Below, one piece after another: positions 47,301 through 58,539 of a stretch of 64,000 nucleotides of DNA (its first letter is position 1; the number at the start of each line of letters is the position of its first letter). Below the pieces are notes generated by a model that did no database searches, was not told the DNA's origin, and was given only the letters and a program-made list of their open reading frames with translations. This DNA comes from Euwallacea fornicatus. Taxonomy: Eukaryota; Arthropoda; Insecta; Coleoptera; Curculionidae. A program made the translations under genes and the position numbers. Location of the stretch: contig NC_089549.1 in assembly GCF_040115645.1 (NCBI RefSeq), forward strand, positions 1,922,001-1,986,000, given 5' to 3'.

Positions 47301-47430
47301 AACAAAAAAATAAAAAAGTTTTATTTATTCCCGACCTCACGTTTGATTTTTTTTTGAAAAGTTGCTCTATCGAATTTTTCATGAGTTGTTTGTTGTTTGA
47401 AACTTCGTCGAAAAATTTTCAATTTGAAAA
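44353..47430. other. no recognisable gene
   Basis: Three kilobases of AT-rich DNA with only short, motif-free open frames (up to 93 codons) on both strands. Confidence 0.45.
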
Positions 47431-49208
47431 TTGAAGCGTTTAACACGGTGCTTTTGTAAACTATGAAATACATTCTGTAAGATTAAAACTAACATGTTTT
47501 GGATAAAAATCTTTGGGCACGTCGATTTACTTAATTTTTTTTTTAATATTACTCAAATTAATGTCGTCATCGCTATCTGAGATATGACGTCATCGGACAC
47601 TATTAAAGAGCATATTTTCTGAAATATAAACCGTAAAAACGAGGGGGTGACATAAGATATTTTTTGAGAAAAATGGCATTGATTTAATTTACAAAAATTA
47701 CAAAAAAAAATAAGAAAACCATCAAATGCGATGTTCAAACTGAGCCCCTTCCTCTGCCTGACAATAAGCAAGGCAGTAAATAAATTCCTTTTGAACATTG
47801 TCGACATCTGGAGTTGTAAGTCGTATCTCTTCACGAATCCGCCTTTTTAAATCGTCCAAATTTAAGAGCTTAGTGAAACATACTTTTCTTTTTAAATATC
47901 CCCACAAAGAATAGTCAAGGGGTGTTAGGTCAGGAGACCGAGCTGGTCACTCTAAAGCTCCTCTGTGTCCTATCCAACGATTCGTTTAAGTATGCCGGCA
48001 CAGGTGGTGGATAAAGGGGAGGCGCTCCATCCTGTCGAAATCTGGATATTTGTATTTCGCAGATCGGACTCTTCTGAATCGAGATAAAAAAATAACTAGC
48101 GCTGGGACTAAGTCTTCGTAAAACTTAAATATCGTTCTTTTCGTAGAGCACCGTTGAAAAATTAAGGACCCAGAATTCTACTGCATATTATGGCATACCA
48201 AACATTCCGTTCTTAGGGGTGTTGATTATGGAAATCCACCCCCAATGGGGATTATTAGAAGCCCACCAACGACAGTTTTACCGGTTGACGTAATGGCCAT
48301 TTAAAGTAAATGCGGCTTCGTCAGAGAAAAATATTATTTTTACAAAAGTTTCATCATTGTTGAAGAGTCCTTGCATTTGGTCGCAAAACTGATTTCGACG
48401 ATCGATATCATCTTCAGACAGCTCATGAATTAATTGCGCTTTGTACGGACGGTGCATAGTCGTTTTCAATGTATTGTGCCCAGTAAAAGCAGGTTTGTTA
48501 AACAGAGTTAAAACGTTGTTTACTGTGAAATGTGGATCTTCTTGTACTGCTTTCAAAATATGTAATTCTTCGTCTTCAGATATCGAAGATCGACCAGTTT
48601 CACGTAGATCTCGGACATGTCCAAACTCCCTACGCTTTTTTAAATTTTTGATACTTTGCTTTGGTTATTCATTGGTTGCAGATCAGGATGAATTATGTTA
48701 AATAATTCTGCAGCTTCTGTTTGGACACGCGCCTTATCATCAAATCCGATCATGCATAGCACTTCACTTCTTTCCCTTTCGGTAGCAGCTTGGCATTTTT
48801 TAATTAATTTTAAGCGGTGAGCACTACGGAAATAATTATGCACACAGAATGCAAAATACTCTTGACTCAACAACAAACATCAACAACGGTGAATAACAAG
48901 CGTTGGTTTGCGTGCTTCGATGGTATTTTTTCAAAAAAACGTCTTACGTTGCCCCCCGTTTTTTCGCGGGTTATACTTAGAACAAAATGCTCAGTAATGC
49001 TTTGAATAAAAAAATTGGAGTTGTCATTTTGAAAAATGGCCGACGATGCGATATCTCAGGCAGCGGTGACGTCATGAGTATGAGTAATCTTGGAAAAAAA
49101 ATTGAAAATTATACGGACGTGCCCGAGGATTTTTTCCAAAACGTGTTAGTTTTCATACTAATGAATTTATTACATACTTTACGCAAGCACTACATGTCAA
49201 ACTCCCTG
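47431..49208 (-). mobile_element. IS630-type transposon, nearly complete, about 170-bp inverted repeats
   Basis: The right end in reverse starts CAGGGAGTTTGACATG and is followed outside by TA (49209-49210). The left end, TTGAAGCGTTTAACACG, is the worn partner. Inside, the ends match over about 170 bp: AAAACTAACA(C/T)GTTTTGGA, GGGCACGTC, GATTACTCAT or ATTACTCAAA, and CTGAGATAT. The minus-strand transposase occupies most of the 1.4-kb interior. TIRs this long are unusual for the Tc1/mariner superfamily but occur in some IS630-like groups. Confidence 0.9.
47722..48876 (-). pseudogene. IS630-type transposase, few inactivating lesions
   Basis: In order on the minus strand: an N-terminal DNA-binding segment at 48876-48640 (DDKARVQTEAAELFN); a frameshift near 48645; KKRREFGHVRDLRETGR and ISEDEELHILKAVQEDPHFT; then the catalytic core at 48556-48278 with IHELSEDDIDRRNQFC and IFFSDEAAFTLNGH (first Asp); FRQDGAPPLY with the second Asp near 48030; RWIGHRGALE, then a TGA at 47947-47949 where relatives have Trp; and PARSPDLTPLDYSLWGYLKR with the third Asp, running to EEGAQFEHRI. 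All three catalytic Asp survive. The region 48030-48270 is also frameshifted. The number of lesions is small for this window, so the insertion is relatively young. Confidence 0.85.
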
Positions 49209-49210
49209 TA

Positions 49211-51034
49211 ATAGTGCAAAAATTAATCAAAATTTACCTTGAACTGAACTGGGGACTTTCCAAATTTCACTCGCAGGCGCCGCACCGTTGCCGACCCTGA
49301 CGTAACAGTTCACGAACGATGAACTTTTCACACACTTGAAAACACCATTCACAATGTCAATGCCGTCGACAATTTACTATTCCGCGATTACTGAAACGTG
49401 TTTGAAAATTGCCGATTTCCAAGCAAGACTCCAAGAAACGGTAAAGACACAGTTGAATCGGTACGATTTCCTGTAAAAAATCGAGAAAACGTGCGAAGAA
49501 GTTGAGAAAACTGCCGGCTAGTTGCAATTGGTTCTTCTGGGCTCTAGGCCTTCCGCTATAGAAGTAAGCCAAGGAAGAGTGCGTCTTCGTTTTTACGCTA
49601 AGAACAAGACCAAAAGGCCGTACTATTGGATGGCGTTTCGGCTAGCCGAGTAACACTCGGTATTAACAGTTAGACGCACTGAAGAACTTGACGACGCTTA
49701 CATTACTTAAATCTAGTTTACAACAAGAATCTCGCGGTTACGGAATTCACTGTAATCGAATTTCAGACTTATTTGAGCTTTTCCAAAAGAGGGACAATCT
49801 CCCAACCGAACTGCCCTTTTCTCTTCCTCGCGAATTCCACCACTAAAAAATCTAAAATGCAAATGAGAAGAGGACTGCTAACTTGAACTAACCTGAACCT
49901 GTCCCCTGTCGAGGAACCGAAGATTTCATTGCTGAGCATTATTTCATCGTATATTAAATATCACTCATTACACCAAAAGTTATCACGTAGTTCTAAGTTT
50001 CAAGTTACCTTACTTCCTTTTAGGGCTAAAATTACTCATACGCTGATAAGTTTAGCAGGGGCACAGTTCCTATAGAAATTGAGCTATGAACCGTCCTAAC
50101 CCTTTATTTGAAACTTGCCAAGAACTTTACTGCAAAATTTAGCAGAACTTCTATAATTTGGTATCTATAGTAAACTAGGTCAGGTCAGATCGGATCGAGT
50201 TAGACTGCTAGTAGATCTGACGATAGCGAATTTTACACCGTTTGAAAGTGATTTTGCCAACAATTCAGACATCTCTTCACCATTTTTTGTGAGATTTTGA
50301 TTTTAACAAAAACTTATGCAAAAATTAACTTACGCAAGAACTTGCAAATGCTTCGGCATAATGATTGATGATCCTGGTCTGTTAGAATCGTTGAATGAAA
50401 CACATTTAAATTTAGTAGAGAAAACATAAGTCAAAGACGAATGAAGATTGATGAGGCTAACCTGGTCCTAAAATGTCACAAATTAGGCCTGGGAATCCAA
50501 CATGCAATTTCCTTTGCAAATTTAAGTACAAAACCTTAATGCCTCAAAAATCCATTAAGACATATAAGACCAATCTCATCCTAGAGCATTTCTACCTGAT
50601 AGTAGATTCCAAAAGCAGGATATGATAGATGTTGTCTTTGAAATAGTGAAGATCTGGGGCCGGTAATCCAAAACGTTCAACGGAGCCATTTTCCCTGTCT
50701 CATCTGACATGCTTGCAGATTCTAGGACAGACATTCTAATATTTTGAATGAATTTGGGGCTTTCTACAGATGAAATTTTTGCATCTTTGTCATGTGTCTC
50801 GTCAATAATTTCCAACCAGGAAGTTAGACGCGTGGAAAGTAGTGATATAGAGCCTGGTTATTAATAATTCAAGCTTAAACATCAACGGGTTTCTTCTTTA
50901 GCTGAACCCCACCACCCACGCTAACCACGAAATCTTCATTTTACCGAACCATAGGTGAAAAGTGTGTCAAAGGAGGATTATAGATCGCCACACATATATC
51001 AGCAAAAAGGTTTTTAAACTGATAACCGTTAATA
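49211..51034. other. no recognisable gene
   Basis: Contains one AACTTGAACTAACCTGAACC motif (about 49881-49900) and GGTCAGGTCAGATCGGATC (about 50178). Short open frames only. Confidence 0.4.
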
Positions 51035-53103
51035 TAAAGCTTGCATAAAATATTGCAACACGTTAATAATTTTCATAAACGTGATGATTTTAAAAAATAC
51101 TCAAACACGTATGATTTTATTTTAATAAATACATTTAATGCATTACTTTCGATTTTCAATTGGAAAGGCGCCCATTGTAGTATATCAAACGAAAAGTAAT
51201 TCAATACAACGGTATGCTCAGCACTAAAATGGGGCCCCACAAAAAAAATCGAGGGGTGTAAGATCTGGAGATCGTGGCGGCCATTCTATTACGCCTCTTC
51301 TACCGACCATTTCCTAGGGAAATCTCATTAAGATACTCTCTCATAGCCACATCATAATGTGGTAGTGCACCATATGGTTGGAAACAAATATTATTGGCTA
51401 CTTTTTCTATATTTTCTCCAGGAAAAATTGCAATGATTGATGAAAATATTTCGTTTTGCAATAAGTGCAAGTGAGATAAGTTGTTTACGTTTCCCTCTAT
51501 GCAAAATAGATTGATGAACTGTTGGTCGATTATACCCGTTGATACATTGAGTTTTTCTGGATATTGCGTATGCAGAGTGTGCATCCAATGAGGATTGTCT
51601 GTAGACCTATAGCGACAATTACGTCGATGAATAGATCTATTTGAACAAAACGTTGGTTCATCGGAAAACGTAATTCTCAGAAAGAACCTATTATTCTGTA
51701 TGCCTTTTCCTTGCACCAATTCAGAAAACTCCATCCTGCGATCAAAATTTTCAGGCGTCAATTTTTGGGTAACGGAAATTTTGCATGGATGAAGTTTTCA
51801 TCATTTTAAAAGGTTGCTTGCTGATTTTGCAAATACATCAAATTCATCAGCAGATTGGTGGGCTGCATGAAATTTTCATCGATAGACGAAGAACTGTCTG
51901 GAGTTTTATCGCCGCCAGTTGGTGCCCGAGTCTTCCACATTTTGGAGAAGCTTCCACACTTTCAGTTTGTCGAAATGTATTATTAATCCGGCAAACAACA
52001 CTTTTATCAATAGATCGATCTGATATTTATCATTAAATATGCGACACACTTCTTCGTAAGTTCCTTTGCGATTTTCCTACCCCGAAAAATTAAAATTTCA
52101 ATTCTTCGCTTTTCAGATAAACGACCAATTCTTTTGACATTCTTACTGTGGTAGATGCATAACTGTTAAAAAAGGGGGGAGCTAATTTATACTATTCCCC
52201 TTTTTTTAGTATGAACTAGGTGCTTCTTTCTTAACACTTGTATATATTTTTATTACTTAGTAACAGAGTCGTACACGTACAACTTGATTGTGACGACACT
52301 AAGGAAAGAGAGCGATCAACCGTCTTTCCAGCCTTCAGAGTAAAAAAACTGGACACTAACCATGGGCGTATCCTGGCTAGAGTGCAATTAAAACTGTTTA
52401 GCATAGCATAAAGGCAGTTATCCTGCAGGATTTCATTTCTTGTAAAAGGTCCCGATTCCAGACGCAAACACTGCTCTTTTAAAATCGTAAGGAATACCGC
52501 TAGGAAAATTCCTGCCGACAGGGCACCTTATGCTTAATCTTCAAAGCAGCGTTGTGATTCTATCCTGCACGATAACGCTAACCATAGGCGCAACGCCGGG
52601 AATACATCACCCTGGCCCACCTCATGACAAATTAAAATAACAATAATAATAATAGTAAAATAATTATTAAATCTAAAACAATAAGAAGTGAATTTACTTA
52701 AACAATTGCTTAAATTGCTGGTGATTTGGAATTTCTACAAGTTATGATTATTTTTCCACCTCCTTTCAAAGTGAAACAAGGATGGAGTGTCCAACTTTAA
52801 ATCTTTTCAGAACGTGAACTTTGTTCTTTTTTTTAGAAACTGTAGATTCAATTTTAGTTCTGAGAATACCGTGGTATCCCTCATTGAATAACCTTTCATT
52901 CGATGTAGGTACCACAACGGGCGTCTTCCCATTTGAGCATAAAAACTTGGAAGGGGTAGCTGGATAGAGGTGAAAAATTCGGACGTCGAAAATGACGTGT
53001 TAAATGCCTTTTTGCAAATAAAATTTACGCGTTTGGGCATTAAAAAAAATCTACCGAGTTTATTAAATTTATGAACGTGTTGCAGTACTTTTTATAAGCG
53101 CTG
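51035..53103 (-). mobile_element. IS630-type transposon with about 200-bp inverted repeats
   Basis: The left end starts TA-TAAAGCTTGCATAAAATATTG. The right end, in reverse, starts TA-CAGCGCTTATAAAAAG; both run into TGCAACACGTT, then AATA(C/G)(T/C)CAAAC-type sequence, a CGCCCGTTGT or CGCCCATTGT block, and GGTATTCTCAGAACTAAAA. The left copy lacks about 45 bp present in the right copy. The transposase remnant lies at 51300-51780 (minus). From about 52140 to 52790 the interior does not look like transposase and may be a nested insertion. A second copy lies at 57100-58000. Confidence 0.85.
51300..51761 (-). pseudogene. IS630-type transposase core, 153 codons open
   Basis: The frame begins with MTPENFDRRMEFSELVQ and ITFSDEPTFCSNRSIHRRN (first catalytic Asp in FSDE). 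It then reads WMHTLHTQYPEKLNV and NNICFQPYGALPHYDV, where relatives have QQDGAPPHY; the second catalytic Asp is therefore Tyr. It ends at YLNEISLGNGR, before the SPDLTPLDFF motif. An N-terminal part continues in other frames to about 52140. The enzyme is dead. Confidence 0.8.
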
Positions 53104-53105
53104 TA

Positions 53106-54819
53106 TAAATTGCGGTTATCAAATTGATCTGTGGTCATCTATCTCTTGGAAGCGTACTGCAGACATAATTCACCATCAGATGATGAATTTGTGAATGTAT
53201 AGTATACTAAGCCATTAATATTCATAATTTATAGCGGGACATCAGGAGTCAAGGCTCCATCCTTCAGACCTTCCACATAATTCTTTTGAATTGGCGTATC
53301 AAGAACCATACCTTCTTCACTGAACAAACAACCAAATCATCGGGATCTCAAGTCAAGACCGTCTCTGAAGTGGTCACTTGAGTAAAAAAAGAAACCCTTC
53401 AAGTTTCGATGTGTTGTGAGTTGAAAACTCCCCACTTATGCGTAATTATTGATCTTTTACGTAACGGCTTGAGCCTCATCAACACGATTCATGACAAGAA
53501 AGTCAAAATCAATAACTGATTACTCCTTATTAACGAACCCAGAACATATTTTTGCAACCTCTTAACATTCGACTCATTATTTACGTCTCCTAATTATGTA
53601 TTCCATCGGAGGAGCATTAACGATGTCATAATCATTAGTTTTGTGTACTACAGGTGGCAAACTGCTGATGCTTTAGCACAGCCCAAGTATACTGGCAGTA
53701 TGAGGCACAGTGTTAATAACAAACCGTATCAGTAAAACTGTTTTAATAGTAATAATTAGACGTGCGGCAATTAAGATTATATGGTTCATTCATTAATATT
53801 TGACTTTACCAGTTGACGTCAATTAAAAAGCTTTCGTTCTTGGTTGGATGTAACAACGGCGTATTATCCTCATTCAGAGATTGATGTGTTTTGACACACA
53901 TTGCCATGGGTTAATCTCAACATAATCTCGCCTTTTAGCAAGGTTTTCCTAACAAGAGAGCCTGTCTAATGCTTAATAAAGATCCTGTAACAAGAAACAA
54001 TGTTTTTGTCCAGTGATTACATACCTAGAAGAGGTCCCTAAACAGCCATCCACTGTAACCGATGCGAACTGTAAACGGTATCTTCAATTAGGCACGAGAA
54101 ATGCTTAAATTGTTTTTTGATCATATCTGGACTTAAATAGTCCGATCTTAAGTAGTCTGATCTTAGAAGGTTGTCGATCTGCCGAAGAAAAAATGCATTA
54201 ACCAAATCTCGCAGTGTGGTAGTCAGTCTTCATTATCCATACCTGCAGAGGACAACAAAGATGTTTCTTCTCTCGGACTTCCATGATACAATTTTTCTTA
54301 AAATGGAGAAGGCAACTTAGTGGTATTCTTACATTGATTTACACGAGTTGTTCGAGCTGAGGACATGTACGGACGTGAAAAGTTGAACGTTGATTCATGT
54401 TGCTATTACAGAAGCTTAAAACTCTGTGCATTTGAGCTACGTCAGCACTCAGACCTATTAGTTACATTTGCGTTATACATCAAATAGCAATCTGGCTCAT
54501 TCTTTGTAGATGTCGGAGGAGATATGAGATTTCCATTTGTTGCAGACTTCCGCATGCTTTGAATTGCTTATTGAGGTTCGAGTGGGACGCTTTTCGATAT
54601 AGGAAATATATTATGTGATAGTTCCTGGGGGACGATGTAAAAATGCAAAATGCCGTTAAGTGCTGCATGTGCAGGAGCTAGAGAGAGCTAGTTGCCTGCT
54701 AACTCAGCTGGACCTTAAATGAGCCCTTATTGAAATGTGTTGACGTCAAGTTTTTTTGGGCCACAACCCAGTTTTCCTTAAGTGATATTGTCGATTGCTG
54801 TTTTCTCCCCGCGAATATT
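53106..54819. other. no recognisable gene
   Basis: AT-rich intergenic DNA without a supported feature. Confidence 0.45.
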
Positions 54820-55480
54820 AGGGGGGTGAATCAAATAAAAACCGGAATTTTTCCCGTACGTCTAGCAGAAGATGGGGAGGGTGCGCCTAGGGTTAATAGG
54901 TCGGAAAACCACAAAATCACGCCCGCTGCATGCCGCGTTTTAGTGTGCACCAAGATGAGTGAGCACGGAGTACACTCTCAGGTTCCGGAACGCGTTCTCA
55001 TAAAGTAAACTCATCAAATTTCTTACATTTGAAGACGTAAAACCAGCGGGAACCTTTCAAAGACTTAAAACACAGTTCGAAGAGACCTGTGTAAAGAAAA
55101 CCCAAGTGTGCGAACGGCGTGAGAAATTTTCGCAAGATCGAAAAAAGGTCGAACACTAGCCCCCTGTTCGCCGCCCTCGGACCAGGGTGCCTTTTGGGAT
55201 TGCAAAGGGTGTTGGCACGGTGCCTTTCTCCATGGACGACGCACAGTTAACGCAGCTGACTACTGCTAGCTACTGGCTGAAAGGAAGCTCGCGTATCGTC
55301 ACAAGGGACGAGAATTTTCTATCAGAAACCCGATTCTCACACAGCCAATCAGATTAGGGAAAAGTTGGAAAAAGTACACTGGCCGACATTGGAATAGCCT
55401 CCCTACAGTCCGGACTTATCCCCATGTGATTGGCACATGTGTGGCCCATTGAAGGAGCAACTGGGAGGGGAACATAATTC
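54820..55480 (+). mobile_element. mariner relic of a third type
   Basis: The start is near GGGGGGTGAATCAAATAAAAACC. A reading frame begins MSEHGVHSQVPERVLIK at 54955, then frames give KPAGTFQRLKTQF-like sequence and KKTQVCERREKFSQDRKKV, which is the N-terminal helix-turn-helix region of mariners. Near 55330-55470 it reads SHTANQIREKLEKVHWPTLE, then PPYSPDLSPCDWHMCGPLKE with the third catalytic Asp. The first catalytic region is missing, so the element is deleted inside. It is distinct from the other mariner types here. Confidence 0.75.
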
Positions 55481-57099
55481 CGGCTCATGTTAGATTCACC
55501 CTCGTATCGATTGCCAGGTTCACCATATGCCAGCTCATACGATCAGTTCTTCGTGTGCGATCATTTAATGGTAACGTATAGTTGTTAAGGTTAGCAGTTT
55601 TTTCGTAAAAATTTATTCTAAAAAAATTGTTAAACAATCCTCTAAAGGCTTCATTTTACGTGCGTTATTAGCTTTCGCCGGTCAAGAATTTATTTAAAAT
55701 TAAAAAATCGCGAATTCTGGGAATTGTTATTCGATTCCCGCGGGGACTTAAATTTTTTGAAATTTTCTCTTAATTAAATATGAATTTTCAAATCGTCGCC
55801 AGTGTCGTGTTCACTCGCCATAAAATAAAATAAATCAAAAGTTCAAGGTTGAACTGTTTTGAGAAAGCTCGTTGAGAAAATGCATATTAGGACTCAACTT
55901 CTCAACTACCAATTAAAATAAATTAAACAGCAAAATAAAACACTTTTAAGTTCTCACATACGTATTACCCGTTACGCACCTCCAAATACAGCTCTAATTC
56001 AAATACTATATTTCAAATGAAGAATAATCAATCAATTAGAGCATAATTGATGAGCCTATAGACACAACTAAATGTTACACTTATCGAGGTGGATTCCACA
56101 TTATTGCGAGCTGGTCGGTGGACACCTTCCTACCCGATTTGCCGGTAACCCCAATTGGCGAAACGGTACTTGTAGACCACATTAAAACACATTAGGAATA
56201 CCGACATGCTAAAAGCGAATTAATTTTTGGTTTAAAATTAGTTTATGAGGAGCCGTAATATTCACTTTAATTGAAATGCATAATGCAAATTTTATGGTAT
56301 CGTACGACCGAACTTTAATCAATGACGCCTCTGTGCAGACGGTTCGCATGGTAGAGGTACCGTCTTAACTTGCGAATCTTGTCATCTGTAAGGCTCATGA
56401 ATAATCATACCTCAAGTCGAATGTTTTAACTGAATCTGAAAAAATTACGTCACTCGATATAACAGGAATCGGCAATCGGACGCAGCTTATTACACGGTTG
56501 AATGGAGCTTGTCCTCGAAAAGCGAATGAGGCCAATGTGGTTTCAGCCATAATTTTTGAAACCAGAAACACCGAAACGCTTCTGCATGGTTCGAAGTCTT
56601 TGGTAAAGTAGGTAAATGTAGGCAAATATCATATGACTATAGACATGTATAAATAACAGTGTTTTGTGGATTTTATTGCCAAGAATTCTCACATATTTGG
56701 GTCTGTGTGTGGATGGACAGCCTACTCGAATGTAGATTCGTTAAAACCGTTAAAACTCAATTATACCACCTAAATATTTAACGAGTTTTATTAAACTCTT
56801 TGATCTCGATTCAAAAAGCAATTTAAAACACATTTTTTAGGTAAAAGGAAAAGACGAAAAAGGTCTAGCAGAGTCACGATTCTTAATAAATTATGGAATT
56901 ATAAGGCGGTCACAATATAAATAGGTACGTTACAGCGAATCATTTCTTGAATTCCTGAATTCCTCCATAGGTACTTTACATAACGGAAATCTTCTGTCGC
57001 CGTAAACGGAAATTGTTGAGAAATTGTGTAATATCGCAAAAAGGAATGCAGGATCATGTTTGTTTACGTACGAGTATAACACAAGGGAGCATATGCGTG
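55481..57099. other. no recognisable gene
   Basis: Short open frames only. No repeat is identified. Confidence 0.45.
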
Positions 57100-58000
57100 C
57101 AGCGCTTGGAAGGAATATTGCAACACGTCTATAACTTTCTTAAACTTGGTATATATTTTTTTAATTCCCAAACACGTACGAGTTTATTTAAAAAAGGGCA
57201 ATTATTGCGTTATTTTCGATGTTAAAATTTTCCTCCCCTATCCGGCTACCCCTACTAACTTTTTATTTTCGAATGGACAGGTGCCCGTTGTATTACATCA
57301 AACGAAAGTTAATTCCATAAAGAATACAACGGTATACTCAGAACTAAAACTGGACCTTAAAAAAGAAAATCGAGGAGTGTGAGGTCTGGAGATCGCGGCG
57401 GCCATTCTATTGCGCCCCTTCTACCGGATCATCTCCCGGGGAAAATCTTATCAAGACACTATTTCGCAGCCGTAATAGTTATGCGGTGGAGCACTGTCTC
57501 GTTGAAACTAAATATTATTGGCTCGTTATTTCCCATTTTCTCTAGGAAATATTGCGATGACTGGTGGAAGTATTTCGTTTCGCAACAAGAGCAAGTATGG
57601 TGCGTTGTTGCAGTGCCCCTCTATGAAAAGTGGACCGATGAACTGGTAGCCGATTATATTCGTCCATACGTAGTGTTTTTGCGGATGTTACGTATGCAAA
57701 GTCTGCACGTTATGCGGATTTTCTGCGGAGCTGTAGCGACGATTCTGTCGATGAATAGATCCATTTAAGCAGAACGTTGCCTCATCCGATAATAAAATTC
57801 TGAGAAAGAACGTATTATCCTGATGCATCAATTCAAAAAATTCCATCTTGCGACCAAAATCTTCGAGCATCAACTCTCGGACAAGGGAAGTTTTGTATGG
57901 ATAAAATTTTCTTTCATTTTAAAAGATTGATTTTGCAGATACACCAGATTCATCAACAAGTTTGCTACTTTTTCAACAGCGAATACCTATTTAAAAAAAC
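57100..58000 (-). mobile_element. second copy of the 51-53 kb IS630-type transposon, truncated
   Basis: The left end, CAGCGCTTGGAAGGAATATTG at 57100, matches the terminal repeat of the element at 51035-53103 and continues through GCAACACGT, CCCAAACACGTACGA, TTTTCGATGTTAAAATTTT and GGTATACTCAGAACTAAAA. It retains the roughly 45 bp missing from the left repeat at 51 kb. The transposase is minus strand: 57873-57688 reads MLEDFGRKMEFFELM and LLSDEATFCLNGSIHRQN (first Asp). The opposite terminal repeat is not convincingly present, so the right border is approximate. Confidence 0.8.
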
Positions 58001-58303
58001 ATTATACGTGTTTAGACATTTCTTTATTTGTACTGTTGCGGTTATGAATCCAAAAAGGGTAAAATGGTCTTTTAAGTGCGTTTACGCCCATGATGACGCT
58101 GTCACCATTAATTAACGTTTCGCATGGAAGAGTTAATTTTTTTCAGGTTTTTTAGCTCATGCAGGCTAAATTAATTGGACAGTTGCTGGGACGCTTTCCA
58201 GGTGATCGATCATTAATGGTTCCATTCAAAAAATTTAATATTTCCTAGATTAGCGCGCGTTGTGCAACTGCTCCCTTGAATCGGCAACTTTTCTCCCATG
58301 TAC

Positions 58304-58528
58304 CCGAGTCTGCATCTGTGACCGGTCGGCAAATCCCCATGCCGGACGGCCGTATCTCGTGCATACTGCACTGGGATCTGTATTTTTTAATCTGGTCAAT
58401 CGTTCATAACGTCTCTCTTCAAGAGAATTTAATAAGCAGACGGCTTTGGAATGCCCACAAGAGAACGGCGGAACTTCATGATCACTAGCATCTCCTAATT
58501 GAAGATATGGGTACTCTTTATTGCAATC
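58304..58528 (-). CDS. candidate internal exon, 75 codons, unidentified
   Basis: On the minus strand a pyrimidine-rich tract and CGCACAG form a good 3' splice site at 58530-58529. The frame opens immediately (DCNKEYPYLQLGDASDHE) and stays open to a stop at 58250. A possible donor, CGG followed by GTACAT, at 58303-58302 would make a phase 0-0 exon of exactly 225 nt. The protein is charged, has four Cys and includes VCTRYGRPAWGFADR and, beyond the possible donor, a GRK sequence. It is more GC-rich than its surroundings. It does not resemble the transposases here. It could be part of a secreted or peptide-precursor protein, or a chance frame; I cannot name it. Confidence 0.35.
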
Positions 58529-58539
58529 CTGTGCGAAAA

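Noticed and set aside
52231..52640. LHDNAN-like sequence suggesting another transposase core
   Set aside because: Only one short motif; neighbouring frames do not support a transposase.
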